The notes under the pieces were generated by a model. The model was not told where the DNA came from. It worked only from the letters and a program-made list of their open reading frames with translations, and ran no database searches. A stretch of 64,000 nucleotides of DNA from a virus. The DNA is taken from positions 1 through 64,000 of the IMG/VR virus record IMGVR_UViG_3300042452_000950; one strand, written 5' to 3'. Shown in pieces: positions 33,410 through 42,782 of this stretch (its first letter is position 1; every line of letters begins with the position of its first letter). The translations under genes were made by a program, and so were the position numbers.

Positions 33410-34199
33410 CATTAATTTTTCTTGCGGCTGCTTTTGTTGTTTGGTCTGCATCGAGTTCGGAGGTGTTTAGAACATGGTATCTAGGTATTCTCGACATTAG
33501 CGCTAATCGACTACGTTCGTTGAGCGTTTCGTAGAACCGGTTAGACAGCTCCCTTGGTTTGTTATTCTCCTGTACGAAGTTAAAGTACTGGTCTCGCGAC
33601 ATTCCAAATATCTGAGGAACTAGGCGGTAACAACCAAGTATTTGTTTTGTGTTACTGTCGTAGTGACAATCTTTTTCGTGTCTGGATGTGGCTACAGATT
33701 CGGTAGAATCTAAGATCACGCATCCCGCATTCCAATCTTCTGATATCAGCGAGCTGTACGAATTCCAGATATTTTGGATTAGGTGCAGCTTCATAGGAAC
33801 AAGCGCTTGATACACAAATGTTGAGATGATGGAGCGATCCTTTAAAACAAGGATTTTCTTGTTCGTCCCCGCTAACTGCGCAGATAGTTTTCTGACAAAA
33901 TCACATGACTGGGCCATACAGGCAATCATAATAGCAATGCTTGCCTCGCTACACGGCGAAGACGTAACATACAGTTCTTCGAACGGGATGTCAATAGTTG
34001 ATTTAATTTTTTCTAGGTCTGGCTGAACGATCTCCGCCTTTTTTGCAATATCTCTCAGACCTCTTATTAGCTTATTCGGTTCGGCGATGGGTATTACGAC
34101 CCATCCTTCAGACGAGAACTTAGCGGCTAAGTTTCTGACAAGCGTCGTTTTACCGGTGCCGTCAGATCCTTCGATTATGATACTTTTAATTTTGGTCAT
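33396..34199 (-). CDS. tmk: Thymidylate kinase-like enzyme
   Basis: 267 residues. EGSDGTGKTTL is the P-loop of dTMP kinases, and KDRSIISTFVYQAL matches the DR-S...S-YQ nucleoside-binding motif. It would phosphorylate dTMP to dTDP, feeding DNA synthesis with the reductase encoded at 56-58 kb. Slightly longer than bacterial Tmk (about 210), with a longer middle section. Overlaps neighbours at both ends. Confidence 0.8.
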   Translation of the reverse strand: MTKIKSIIIEGSDGTGKTTLVRNLAAKFSSEGWVVIPIAEPNKLIRGLRDIAKKAEIVQPDLEKIKSTIDIPFEELYVTSSPCSEASIAIMIACMAQSCDFVRKLSAQLAGTNKKILVLKDRSIISTFVYQALVPMKLHLIQNIWNSYSSLISEDWNAGCVILDSTESVATSRHEKDCHYDSNTKQILGCYRLVPQIFGMSRDQYFNFVQENNKPRELSNRFYETLNERSRLALMSRIPRYHVLNTSELDADQTTKAAARKINEWIG

Positions 34200-34677
34200 T
34201 ACTATCGCCCTCTAATGCGCGCTTCAAATCAATGAAATCTCTTTCTGTAATTACAGATGTCATATGTCCTGACCAGTCGATATCAAGGCTTCTTGTAGTT
34301 AGCATTTCAGCCAGATCTTCAGTAGTAAACGACATCGATTTACTATTTGTGACAGTTCTGTCAGTCCGAGCTTTACGAACGTCATTATCCACCATGTCCA
34401 GTATCCAGGAAGGAACATGGTAAAATCGGCATCTTCCTATGGTATAACTTACGGCAAAGTACGGTTTATTAGTTATTTTTGACTGGTAGTCCGCTTTTTC
34501 AAAATTATGTAATTTTAAGACAATCCGATTTTGTCTGGTGGATTTATCTTCTACATGCCAGTTTCGATCTCCGTTATCTCCTTTAAATATCTTGCCGCAA
34601 CCGGACCCAGGATTTCTCTTGAGTCCGGTCACGAGCTCGATATCTGCCTCACTCTTCCTCGATTGACTCCGGTTCAT
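34186..34677 (-). CDS. Hjc/RecU-like PD-(D/E)XK resolvase
   Basis: 163 residues from the ATG at 34677, chosen because GGGGAGAG lies just upstream and because longer forms would overlap RecA by 160 bases. The motif string NPGSGCGKIFKGD...WHVEDKST...ADYQSKITNKPYFAV follows the archaeal-type Hjc and phage resolvase pattern (G-S-G, D, E-D-K). It may cut Holliday junctions. The window thus has two unrelated resolvase types. Confidence 0.65.
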   Translation of the reverse strand: MNRSQSRKSEADIELVTGLKRNPGSGCGKIFKGDNGDRNWHVEDKSTRQNRIVLKLHNFEKADYQSKITNKPYFAVSYTIGRCRFYHVPSWILDMVDNDVRKARTDRTVTNSKSMSFTTEDLAEMLTTRSLDIDWSGHMTSVITERDFIDLKRALEGDSNDQN

Positions 34678-36118
34678 CGCTCTCCCCAGTGGCGTCAAGG
34701 TCGAGCTCTTCTCCGGCATCGAATCCTGAAGCTTCTTCTGTAACTTCATTGACTGCGTGGTTTGGTTGGGCATGCGTTTGAACAGATCGCCCAACTTGCT
34801 TTGATGCTTCATTGATTAGCTCCAGGATCGGCTCATCTTTAAACGGACAATAGCTGTATGTATCTGCCTTGAGGTGTTGTCTCATTTGAGGAGAAAACTT
34901 CATGGCGAATATTGGGAATCTAAGCATGTATCCGATGTCCGGTCTGCTTAGAAATAGTTGAATCTCTTTGGCTGTGGAGAAGGTTCGGCCAAGGACATGG
35001 TATCCCTTGCTGTCTTTATGGAACCAGCGCTTATCTCCGAGACCCTCCCCAATCTCTTTGACGTAAGACCAGAGTTTAGCGCCTTCATCTGTATCACCCG
35101 CGCTATAGTCTACACGACTAACTGACATTGGCTTTAGATATACTCGATATCTAGCTTCCGCGCCGACGTCTCCACTGAATTTATCTTTCTTAACTTTAAC
35201 GGTTGTTTCGCCATAGGCCTTGATGCCCTTGAAACCTCCGGTCTCGTCAGAATAATTGGTGGTCAGATGTAGAGATTGAACCGACATGTACGCCGGAGAG
35301 AGGCCGCCAGCTGCGGTGCGGGGATCGGCCATTGGACTGATTCCCCCGATCTTCATACGATACTGATTAGGATACACCATGGTGGGACAGGTGCCGTAAT
35401 TGATCCAGCATTTAGCCAAACCAGAAGTGATGCCCGCCATCAGTTTGCTAATTGCCCGTGCCCGAGTTCCTGGTTGGTCTTTGCCTTGTGACGACTCTCT
35501 CGACATGAGCGCTGCCAGTGAGTCGCAGATAACAAAATCTGCAGCACCCTCTGACACGAGCTGCGTCGCCACAACCGTAAGCTGATCCAGATTCTCTAGG
35601 CGGATAACAACAAACTTTGAGTTAGGAGAAACCTTTACTCCAGGAGTTATCTCGGCATAACTGGAAAGATCTTCAGAACCGAGCTGAACACCCCAAGCGG
35701 ATGCCCAGGCCGGGTCGAATTCTCCTTCCATATCAATATAGACAGCAGTCATGCCGTCGTTTTTCCCACACTTGCACGTGGTGATTATCTCTCCTGTCCG
35801 ATCATTAGTGAACGGGATAATCGGAGTAATACACTGGCGACATGTCCGCTGAGCGGCCCCAACCAACATGTAAGACAGAAGCGTCTTACCCGCGGAAGGG
35901 TCACCTAATAGTTGTAGTCGAGATCCAAATCCGAGTTTAAGGATCAGGTCGACCTCGATCAGGCCGGTGAATATCAGATTTTTATTAAACTCGGCGATAT
36001 CCGCAGTTGCTCTTAACTTACCGTCGGTATTGGCAAGTAGGAGCTGAGCCTTAGACAGGCTGTCCGCCAAAGTAGGACGATGGCCATCTATCGGTTTATC
36101 TTGCTTTTTCGGTCTCAT
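34649..36118 (-). CDS. RecA/UvsX-like recombinase with zinc-like insertion
   Basis: 489 residues from the ATG at 36118 (GGAG six bases upstream). Walker A GDPSAGKT (about residues 71-78), YIDMEGEFD, DFVICDSLAALMS (Walker B) and a loop region with the long GGLSPAYMSVQSLHL part. Between Walker A and the conserved Glu is a segment with CRQC (about 93) and CKCG (about 115) that could bind zinc; standard RecA lacks this. The C-terminal tail is very acidic. Mediates strand exchange in replication and repair. Confidence 0.85.
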   Translation of the reverse strand: MRPKKQDKPIDGHRPTLADSLSKAQLLLANTDGKLRATADIAEFNKNLIFTGLIEVDLILKLGFGSRLQLLGDPSAGKTLLSYMLVGAAQRTCRQCITPIIPFTNDRTGEIITTCKCGKNDGMTAVYIDMEGEFDPAWASAWGVQLGSEDLSSYAEITPGVKVSPNSKFVVIRLENLDQLTVVATQLVSEGAADFVICDSLAALMSRESSQGKDQPGTRARAISKLMAGITSGLAKCWINYGTCPTMVYPNQYRMKIGGISPMADPRTAAGGLSPAYMSVQSLHLTTNYSDETGGFKGIKAYGETTVKVKKDKFSGDVGAEARYRVYLKPMSVSRVDYSAGDTDEGAKLWSYVKEIGEGLGDKRWFHKDSKGYHVLGRTFSTAKEIQLFLSRPDIGYMLRFPIFAMKFSPQMRQHLKADTYSYCPFKDEPILELINEASKQVGRSVQTHAQPNHAVNEVTEEASGFDAGEELDLDATGESDEPESIEEE

Positions 36119-36446
36119 CGCCATCTCCAAAATAAGGACGCTGACCTTGCTTTACCAACACTTCGTTGATAATACCACGCTGGAAATTGACAGCACGGTC
36201 GAGGTACTTAGAAACGAATTCTTCAAACTTATTGGGGTCGCCGGGACCCTTCAAGAACAGGCCGACTTCCATAGAGGAGTAGCGGCCAAAAACTTCGGGG
36301 ACGCGCATGGAGACATTGAATCCGATCTCTCCATTGGACGCCGAAGGTGTGGGGTCGATAACCTTATTCTCTGTGCGGAGAACTTCGGTAGTCTCGCCTT
36401 CTTCTTTCTTTACTTGTATTTGAGCAGTAACAGGGTTAGTTGTCAT
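36096..36446 (-). CDS. Unassigned small protein between helicase and RecA
   Basis: 116 residues. Beta-like core NGEIGFNVSMRVPEVFGRYS and MEVGLFLKGPGDPNKFEEF, then a helix. Overlaps both neighbours, so tightly co-expressed with RecA. Possibly a recombination mediator by position. Not recognised. Confidence 0.65.
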   Translation of the reverse strand: MTTNPVTAQIQVKKEEGETTEVLRTENKVIDPTPSASNGEIGFNVSMRVPEVFGRYSSMEVGLFLKGPGDPNKFEEFVSKYLDRAVNFQRGIINEVLVKQGQRPYFGDGDETEKAR

Positions 36447-37917
36447 AGTTGGTTCTTTCTACAGCATACCGGATAGTATTTCCAGCCTGCTTGTAAGTTT
36501 TTATGCGTTTGTTTAGAAGACCTCTGAAAATGTCAACATTAGGGACACTGAAGTCAATAATGACAGGGATAGGTTTATTAGCGGCAAAACGCTCGACCCG
36601 ACCCTTAGCTTGCCGCACATCGGAGATTGGTGTAGCTAGTATAGCCGTGTCTTTATGAGGAACATCTAGCGCTTTGTTTGCAATGCCGTAGGTGCAGAAC
36701 GTAATCTGGCGGCTCATTGCCTCATCCCGTTTGGCCTTGTCTGATTTTTTCGATGAGCCCATATAAATACCGCAGACCTGCTCCCCAAATTCAGCACATG
36801 CCCATTGGTAGAGTTCTTTAAGGTGCTCTCTCAGATGCGAGAACACCATCACTTGTCGACGTTTCTTTTGCATAGTGACAATCACCTGCTTAAGAACTTG
36901 TGAGAACTCTTCAGATTTAGCAAACTCCTTGATAAGATCGACCAAGATCATTCTATCTGTCGGAGGAAGTCGCCCTCCGCAATCTGGATATAAATGATAT
37001 AGGTGACATTGCAGGCATTTATTTTCCCATGTAGATCTCTTTTCGCGTTTACACCACCATACACGGTAGCGATTTATGGAGTCTGCAAATCCCGGTACAG
37101 GAATAATCCGTACCTCACCGAGATTTGACGCGGCAGAGACATCAATAACCGCATCTCCTAATATCGAGTTAAATACCCAGGTTAGTTTGTCCTTTCGCTC
37201 TGGGGTAGCCGTAAGAGCTAGGGAATACCCGAAATGGATATTGGCTATTGAGCCCGCAAAGCAGGGCGCTGAAAATACGTGAGCTTCGTCGACAACCAGG
37301 ATTGTACAGGCTAGCTGATCGTCCAGCCAGTCACGGCGCATTAGCGACTGCGCTAACACTATTTTAAAGAGCGACGTATCTTTTCGGCAGTTGTCGATGT
37401 CTTCAAATTCGCCGCCAAAAATCTTACAGCTGGACTCTGGAAGAAACTGCTCTACCCGCTCTTTCCACTGTTTAGCGATATTATTTTGATCCACTAATAT
37501 TACAACACATTCAGGCTCCCATTTAGACACTGCGTTAAGTGCCATGACGGTTTTGCCTGTACCGCAGTCCGCACGTAATAGAGCACCGGACTTAATCGTC
37601 CATGTCTGTAGAAGTTTGTCAACAGCGTCTGCCTGGTAATCCTTGAGTGGGAAGGCGTCGTTCCATTTTAGTATTTTTCCCCAACCAACCCTGGCGGCTG
37701 GGTACTTAAACGGCTCGGTGACTCCAACCGCAGATAGAAATTTAGGAATCAGTACATAGCGCTTAGTGGCGTTTTCTTTATATACGGGAAAGACTGTTCC
37801 AGATTCATTGTCAGCCCGCGCGGTCAATTTATCTTGAAGAGGTTTAGACCTCAAGAAGTCGTCATAATGATCACCACTAAGTTTGAGTAACCCAACGTTT
37901 TCAATCATTGGGAACAC
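36436..37917 (-). CDS. SF2 DEAH-type helicase (UvsW-like)
   Basis: 493 residues. Q-like LKDYQADAV, motif I ADCGTGKTVM, motif II VVDEAHVF, motif III LALTATP, then after a cysteine-bearing insert (CLQCHLYHLYPDCGG) the second RecA lobe with VMVFSHLREHL, ITFCTYGIANKALD and QAKGRVERF (motif VI). Branch-migrating helicases of this type process recombination intermediates in large phages. The inserted four-Cys/His segment between the lobes is unusual. Confidence 0.85.
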   Translation of the reverse strand: MFPMIENVGLLKLSGDHYDDFLRSKPLQDKLTARADNESGTVFPVYKENATKRYVLIPKFLSAVGVTEPFKYPAARVGWGKILKWNDAFPLKDYQADAVDKLLQTWTIKSGALLRADCGTGKTVMALNAVSKWEPECVVILVDQNNIAKQWKERVEQFLPESSCKIFGGEFEDIDNCRKDTSLFKIVLAQSLMRRDWLDDQLACTILVVDEAHVFSAPCFAGSIANIHFGYSLALTATPERKDKLTWVFNSILGDAVIDVSAASNLGEVRIIPVPGFADSINRYRVWWCKREKRSTWENKCLQCHLYHLYPDCGGRLPPTDRMILVDLIKEFAKSEEFSQVLKQVIVTMQKKRRQVMVFSHLREHLKELYQWACAEFGEQVCGIYMGSSKKSDKAKRDEAMSRQITFCTYGIANKALDVPHKDTAILATPISDVRQAKGRVERFAANKPIPVIIDFSVPNVDIFRGLLNKRIKTYKQAGNTIRYAVERTNYDN

Positions 37918-38335
37918 CTTCCGATCCGACTACATCCTGAAATTTATGATTCTGAGAAATCAGTGATAATAGAGGAATATTCCTAGATTTTAACCAGTGC
38001 CATCGAATGGCGGACGAGTCAATAGCACTGGTTTTATGAAACATAACATCGTCAATTGTGGCGCCAGTTTCGAATACAAAAGAGTCGATAAATCGATCTG
38101 TTGCATCCGGCGTCCTATTGGAAGGGATTTCCATTGCAACGTCCGGTTCTGTGAGCCTGGTAATCAATATTCGGTCACTGGGGACTCGCGGCGGAATAAC
38201 GAATATCTTATTTTTGTAAGAGACAGCACAATTACTTTCAAGTGCTCGACGAATGACGAGTTTCAATAATGCCATCTCTATATCAGCGGCATGAATTAGG
38301 CATGCCTTTACTTTTTGACCAAAATATGACGTCAT
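37901..38335 (-). CDS. Unassigned protein
   Basis: 144 residues from the ATG at 38335 (AAAGGAG eight bases upstream), one base after the polymerase stop. Mixed alpha/beta (ALLKLVIRRALESNCAVSY, KIFVIPPRVPSDRILITRL). Not recognised. Overlaps the helicase gene by 17 bases. Confidence 0.65.
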   Translation of the reverse strand: MTSYFGQKVKACLIHAADIEMALLKLVIRRALESNCAVSYKNKIFVIPPRVPSDRILITRLTEPDVAMEIPSNRTPDATDRFIDSFVFETGATIDDVMFHKTSAIDSSAIRWHWLKSRNIPLLSLISQNHKFQDVVGSEGVPND

Positions 38336-38336
38336 C

Positions 38337-40802
38337 TTAAATCTCCTTTGTTTGTTTTTCGGCGAGCTCTTCTTCACGTGTGATTACACGCGTCAATTTC
38401 TCAGTTCTAATAATTGGGCCGTTGTCGGGAACAATAGTTCGAGCAAAGGCTTTTTGTTGTGGCGTAAGATGTGCACAGGCACTCTTAGTACCGATTTTCA
38501 TGGTCTTATCTTCCTGGATATGCATCCATTCGGCCCAATTAGTTTCATTGAATACTCTCGGTATCCCGTCAACTTCGGCGTAAAACACCCCAACTTCAGG
38601 AATTGCCTCGTTGTTATTGTCCGCCCAGCACGCGCACACTCTAGCACTGGCTAGTAGCGGAACGCGTACAGAGAACCACGGATATTCCATGATGTATTTT
38701 ATGAGGACGGCTACCTCTGCAGAAAATCTTTTAGGGCATCTAGCGACAAGTTCGTCGTGTACCTGCAGCAACAGAGCAAAGCCTGGATATCTCGGCTTAA
38801 GAATCCTGTTGATAACGTAGATGCATGCCTTTAAGAGATCTGCGCCAGATCCCTGGATCTTAGCATTTAGAATCTTTCCAGCAGCCACCTTTTCGTCTCT
38901 AAAGTGTCTATGTCGTCCAGATATAGTCGGAAACTCGCGTTGGTCCTCTAAGAACCATCTTGTTCTAAGGGCTTCCATGGTAGCTGGGATTCTTGGATAT
39001 GTCTTAAAGAATCCGTCCTTATATTGTTGAGCTTTCTGAATATCATATTGAAATGTGCCAGGAATAAACAATTTGACCTGTCGGGCAAACTTTTCAGCGC
39101 CCATCCCATAGTTGAATCCGAAGTTGACGTTTTTCGCCAACTTTCTTGGGACATTGAGAGCTGCGGTTGTCTTGGCGTGAATATCACCGATAAAGAAAGT
39201 CATGTCCTCATATTGGACACCCTCGTTATACACACGCAGAAGCTCTGTATCTCTGGAGAAGTGAGCGAGTAAACGAAGCTCAATCTGAGACTGGTCAGCA
39301 ATAATTAGATCATATCCTTCAGGAGCTAATTCATCCGGGGGCGGGGCAACGAATAATTTACGTAACTGCGATCCTAACTTACGAATACGCTCGTCATAAT
39401 TGTTATCTTTCGCCCTAGACGGGATATTCTGCAGGTTGGGTCCAGCGCTGCTAAATCGGCCGGTATCCGTCCCCGTCGTGTTGAATCTCGTGTGCAATTT
39501 TCCATCACCGGCCTGCTCCAATTTCTCTCCAATCCCGACGATATATGTATCGTACAGTTTACGAACTGTGCGGTAATCGAGGATTGCCTGACCGATGGGA
39601 TGATCCAATCTCTCAAGAACGTCCTTATCCGACGCCAGATACTTTTCAATTATCTCTGGCGTCAGCGTTTCGGGCCGATCTAGATCGAGATTAATCATAT
39701 TATCAATAACATATTTCTGACCCGCCGGTGTCAACTTAGGCCACCACGATTTATTAACGAACTGGTACTTAGGAGGTAAGACGCCCAGGACATTAAAGAT
39801 GACATGGCTAACCTGTTGCGGACTATCAGGATTAAATTCCATTTTCGCCAGGTTATAAATATTGGCTTGGAATTCATTCACAAGAGGCTCGACTTTTTGT
39901 TTAAGTTTTTCGAGTTCCATCTGAATGGCGGCTTTGTGAACAGCCATCTCAACAGAAATCCACTTCATGTTGACTCGATGAGCCACCATGCGCATCAATT
40001 TGCCGTATAAACGGAGAAGCCATTTCGCGTCATCTCTGGCATACTCGCGCATTTCGATTTCTGCCAGCATCTCGTGCTTCTGTTTCTTAAGTTCGAGATC
40101 GAGTAATTTATTTTTAACGAATGCGGCGTACTCATTCTTTTGATCATCGCTAAAAAGATTGGCTAACTCTTCTTCAGTCTTTTGCGCGATTACCTTCTTC
40201 TTCACGTCGGGATTCATTGCATCAAGATCCTGTTTTATAAGTTTCTTGATGGCAGATCTCTTAACCGGGGCATCCGTATAAGAAGGATACGGCCGAGCTT
40301 TCTCCCAGTTTTCAATATTACTATTCAGTACCGCCTTATCTTCCTTGAGCATAGCAATAGTTTGCTGTGTTTGAGAAGTTTGGCTAACTTCTTTATACGT
40401 GACCATTTTGTGTTTGAAGTGCTGGAGCACTAAAGGCTTCAAACCGTGGTCGTTCTCCTCATCTAGTAGCCACGACAGCACAAGCGTATCGATTTGCTGA
40501 CAAGCTATCTCATCAAATCGAATCCACTTGTTATAGTGCAGCGCTTGGCCGTCGTAAGGCCAGTAATGAACAACAGCTACATAGGCAGAGTTCTTCAACA
40601 GATTAACTAGAACGTCTCTAGTTTCGTCTGTAGCGCCTAGGCAGATGCTCGCACCTTTGGCAGCAAGAGCCACGTGGGTGATCCTAGCTAGTCTAGGATT
40701 TTTAGCGTCACTAGGATCACCCGTTGTGGACTCCGCTTCCAGGTCGAAGGCAAATACCTTATGCTTGGCAATTAATGCCAAGACGTCTTGAAGCGTGTCC
40801 AA
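38337..40802 (-). CDS. Family A DNA polymerase with 3'-5' exonuclease
   Basis: 821 residues. The exonuclease domain starts with VFAFDLEAEST (about residues 16-26), then HYWPYDGQALHYN, QIDTLVLSWLLDE and EYARDDAKW. Polymerase motifs: TGTDTGRFSSAGPNLQNIPS, motif A IADQSQIELRLLAH (about 500), motif B RKLAKNVNFGFNYG (about 552-565) and motif C LQVHDELV (about 678). There is no 5' nuclease domain. A long charged helical insert (about residues 140-260) separates the exonuclease motifs. The replicative polymerase of this phage. Confidence 0.93.
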   Translation of the reverse strand: MDTLQDVLALIAKHKVFAFDLEAESTTGDPSDAKNPRLARITHVALAAKGASICLGATDETRDVLVNLLKNSAYVAVVHYWPYDGQALHYNKWIRFDEIACQQIDTLVLSWLLDEENDHGLKPLVLQHFKHKMVTYKEVSQTSQTQQTIAMLKEDKAVLNSNIENWEKARPYPSYTDAPVKRSAIKKLIKQDLDAMNPDVKKKVIAQKTEEELANLFSDDQKNEYAAFVKNKLLDLELKKQKHEMLAEIEMREYARDDAKWLLRLYGKLMRMVAHRVNMKWISVEMAVHKAAIQMELEKLKQKVEPLVNEFQANIYNLAKMEFNPDSPQQVSHVIFNVLGVLPPKYQFVNKSWWPKLTPAGQKYVIDNMINLDLDRPETLTPEIIEKYLASDKDVLERLDHPIGQAILDYRTVRKLYDTYIVGIGEKLEQAGDGKLHTRFNTTGTDTGRFSSAGPNLQNIPSRAKDNNYDERIRKLGSQLRKLFVAPPPDELAPEGYDLIIADQSQIELRLLAHFSRDTELLRVYNEGVQYEDMTFFIGDIHAKTTAALNVPRKLAKNVNFGFNYGMGAEKFARQVKLFIPGTFQYDIQKAQQYKDGFFKTYPRIPATMEALRTRWFLEDQREFPTISGRHRHFRDEKVAAGKILNAKIQGSGADLLKACIYVINRILKPRYPGFALLLQVHDELVARCPKRFSAEVAVLIKYIMEYPWFSVRVPLLASARVCACWADNNNEAIPEVGVFYAEVDGIPRVFNETNWAEWMHIQEDKTMKIGTKSACAHLTPQQKAFARTIVPDNGPIIRTEKLTRVITREEELAEKQTKEI

Positions 40803-40806
40803 TTAG

Positions 40807-41745
40807 TTAGTTCTCTAGATTAAACTCATCCCCATCAGGGATGTCTTCGAGCGATTCCAAAGAGCCCTTAGCAGCGTCGATTTTCAACGGCGCCTTAGGC
40901 TCTTCTTCAATCACATCGGTCGGCTTAATTGCAGGCTTTTCGTTGAGAATTTTAGCCATCTTTGCGGCGTCATAAATCAAAGCGCCCGAAGGTTTCGGGA
41001 ACTTGGCTGCCACGTTTTTGTGCTGACGCAGCAAGGCAATTGCCTGAGCATCAGTCAAAATGGGGAAACCTTTATTGATATCGATGCGGGAAAGCTGATC
41101 TGCCACGTCCGGAAGATCTGCCATAATATCAGCAAGGCTCGTGTGCTTGCGATAGGTCCAACTATCGCCGATGCGCGGCGCCTTATCATTATTAGAACGC
41201 TGCACGCTGAACATAGCATACTGCATATCTTTGCCAGTAATCTCAGAAACAGCGGTGAGCTGTTCAATGACATTACCAGAGGAAGGAATGTAGATCGATT
41301 TAACGGACATTTTGACTTCTGTCCCATCCTTGCGCTTGAAGGGCGTCAGATCGAGGATCTTGGCTACCCACATCAGCCGCGGCTTACGTCCCAGGGCTTC
41401 TTCGATGAGACAGCTGTCGCGACCCTGCATCATTTTAATTTCACCGTCCGCCGATACATCGACAGCTGTCATGGACCGAACATAATCCGTCCCAGGGTAG
41501 TGACCCTTCGGGCCGCTAACGGCCGCGAACGCCAGCTCATGGACAAACAGCGGTTGAACATCCGTGAGGAAAACAACACCTGTTTTAGCTCCTGAGGCGA
41601 TCTTGAACGGGAAGCCGCCTCGGTGCTTCCACATCTCGGCCCACACATTACTATCCTGATTCTTGTTGACGTACTCGGTATTGCGCAGATTTTTGAAGGC
41701 GCGGAGGTTGCCAACGGGCGGGCGGTTGTCGTCTAAAAGACCCAT
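40807..41745 (-). CDS. Probable single-stranded DNA-binding protein
   Basis: 312 residues. The central 150 residues are beta-rich with many aromatics and basics (YVRSMTAVDVSADGEIKMM, LMWVAKILDLTPFKRKDG, MQYAMFSVQRSNNDKAPRIG), as in OB-fold phage SSBs. The C-terminus is an acidic tail (LEDIPDGDEFNLEN) typical of SSBs that recruit partners. Placed between primase and polymerase genes and codon-biased, as for an abundant protein. Assignment by fold style and context. Confidence 0.65.
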   Translation of the reverse strand: MGLLDDNRPPVGNLRAFKNLRNTEYVNKNQDSNVWAEMWKHRGGFPFKIASGAKTGVVFLTDVQPLFVHELAFAAVSGPKGHYPGTDYVRSMTAVDVSADGEIKMMQGRDSCLIEEALGRKPRLMWVAKILDLTPFKRKDGTEVKMSVKSIYIPSSGNVIEQLTAVSEITGKDMQYAMFSVQRSNNDKAPRIGDSWTYRKHTSLADIMADLPDVADQLSRIDINKGFPILTDAQAIALLRQHKNVAAKFPKPSGALIYDAAKMAKILNEKPAIKPTDVIEEEPKAPLKIDAAKGSLESLEDIPDGDEFNLEN

Positions 41746-41748
41746 GTT

Positions 41749-42741
41749 TTATCCTTTTGTTAACTTTGTGAGTTGTTGAGTTGTCAGATTTTTGGGATCA
41801 CAATCTGGTATTACATTTTTGGATTCGATTCCATATTTCGATAGGGCTGTCTGGATTCTTGAGACGGCGCGCTGTCCTTCTGGATCCGGATCCAGCATAA
41901 GAATAACCTGCTGTATTCCGGATTCCAGTAGCCTGAGAGCTTTATTTTCACTCAAAAAGAGACCCATTAGCGCAGCAGCTCTAAACCCTTCTTGGGCAAT
42001 ATGTAAGGCGTCTAGCGGACCTTCAACTAAAATCAGGGTCTGGTCTTTCCTGGTATCGAGCATTTGTTCTCCAAATAAATAGCCGCTGCCTTCGAAAGGC
42101 ATCACCGCGTAGTATTTGGAAAAGCCGTCAGGTGGGTCGATGTACCTGCCTTGAGCGCCGACACACACGTACCTGTCATTTATTTTAGTGAATACTGGCA
42201 GGACTAGGACGTCATGGGGAACCCTTTTAATATCTTTTTGATTCGGTAATATTAGCTCGGTTCCTTTGGGTATAAAACCACAGCCAAACTTAATGGCTGT
42301 CAATAATCTTATGCCCTTTTTTGATAGGAAATTTGCGATACGCTCGTCAGCCGATTCTGTAAGTTTATACTGCTTAACGAGTTGTGAATAGTCAATACGG
42401 TTACGGTATAATTTAGGACCAGGTTTGGTCTCTATTTTTTTAAGGGTTTTGTTCTGCTCCAGTTGTTGCGCTTGGAGGGCTAGGGCGGCAAAACCTCCTA
42501 CCGCTGTATTGAGTTCAAACAGCATATTAACAAATGGCTTTTTGTACCCACAGGAAAAGCAGGTAACAAAGGAGTCGTCATTTCCGTGACTGATCGTCAT
42601 GGATGGTCGACTATCCTTTCCGTTAACGTGCCTGATGGGGGCGACAAGACAAGTGAGACTTAAATGATTACTTCCGGAATTACTTATTCGACCGATTCCA
42701 TCAATCTGTTCTAAGAGGTTACGAAGGTCGTGTTCTTGCAT
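41749..42741 (-). CDS. DNA primase (zinc and TOPRIM domains)
   Basis: 330 residues. An N-terminal CHC2-like zinc module (TCLVAPIRH...CFSCGYK) and a C-terminal TOPRIM domain with LILVEGPLDALHIA (catalytic Glu) and VILMLDPDPEG (DxD). Between them lies a short helical RNA-polymerase-like part. No helicase domain; the DnaB-like helicase is encoded separately at 58 kb. First gene of the long minus-strand replication operon. Confidence 0.85.
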   Translation of the reverse strand: MQEHDLRNLLEQIDGIGRISNSGSNHLSLTCLVAPIRHVNGKDSRPSMTISHGNDDSFVTCFSCGYKKPFVNMLFELNTAVGGFAALALQAQQLEQNKTLKKIETKPGPKLYRNRIDYSQLVKQYKLTESADERIANFLSKKGIRLLTAIKFGCGFIPKGTELILPNQKDIKRVPHDVLVLPVFTKINDRYVCVGAQGRYIDPPDGFSKYYAVMPFEGSGYLFGEQMLDTRKDQTLILVEGPLDALHIAQEGFRAAALMGLFLSENKALRLLESGIQQVILMLDPDPEGQRAVSRIQTALSKYGIESKNVIPDCDPKNLTTQQLTKLTKG

Positions 42742-42782
42742 TGTGATGGTTTGGTTAGCTGCAAAACCTATACTTTATCAAT
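42742..42782. promoter_or_regulatory. Divergent start region between replication and fibre operons
   Basis: The 41-base gap must hold or adjoin start signals for both operons. TATACT at 42769-42774 on the plus strand lies only nine bases before the fibre ATG, and no ribosome binding site is present, so the plus transcript could be leaderless. Neither strand shows a convincing -35 box. Confidence 0.35.

Noticed and set aside
34678-34812. Longer N-terminus for the Hjc-like nuclease.
   Set aside because: It would overlap the RecA coding sequence by more than 160 bases, while an ATG at 34677 has a good binding site.
42290-42320. A further AATAATCTTATG box that matches the downstream promoter block.
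   Set aside because: It lies inside the primase coding sequence, and the upstream block is missing at the fixed distance.
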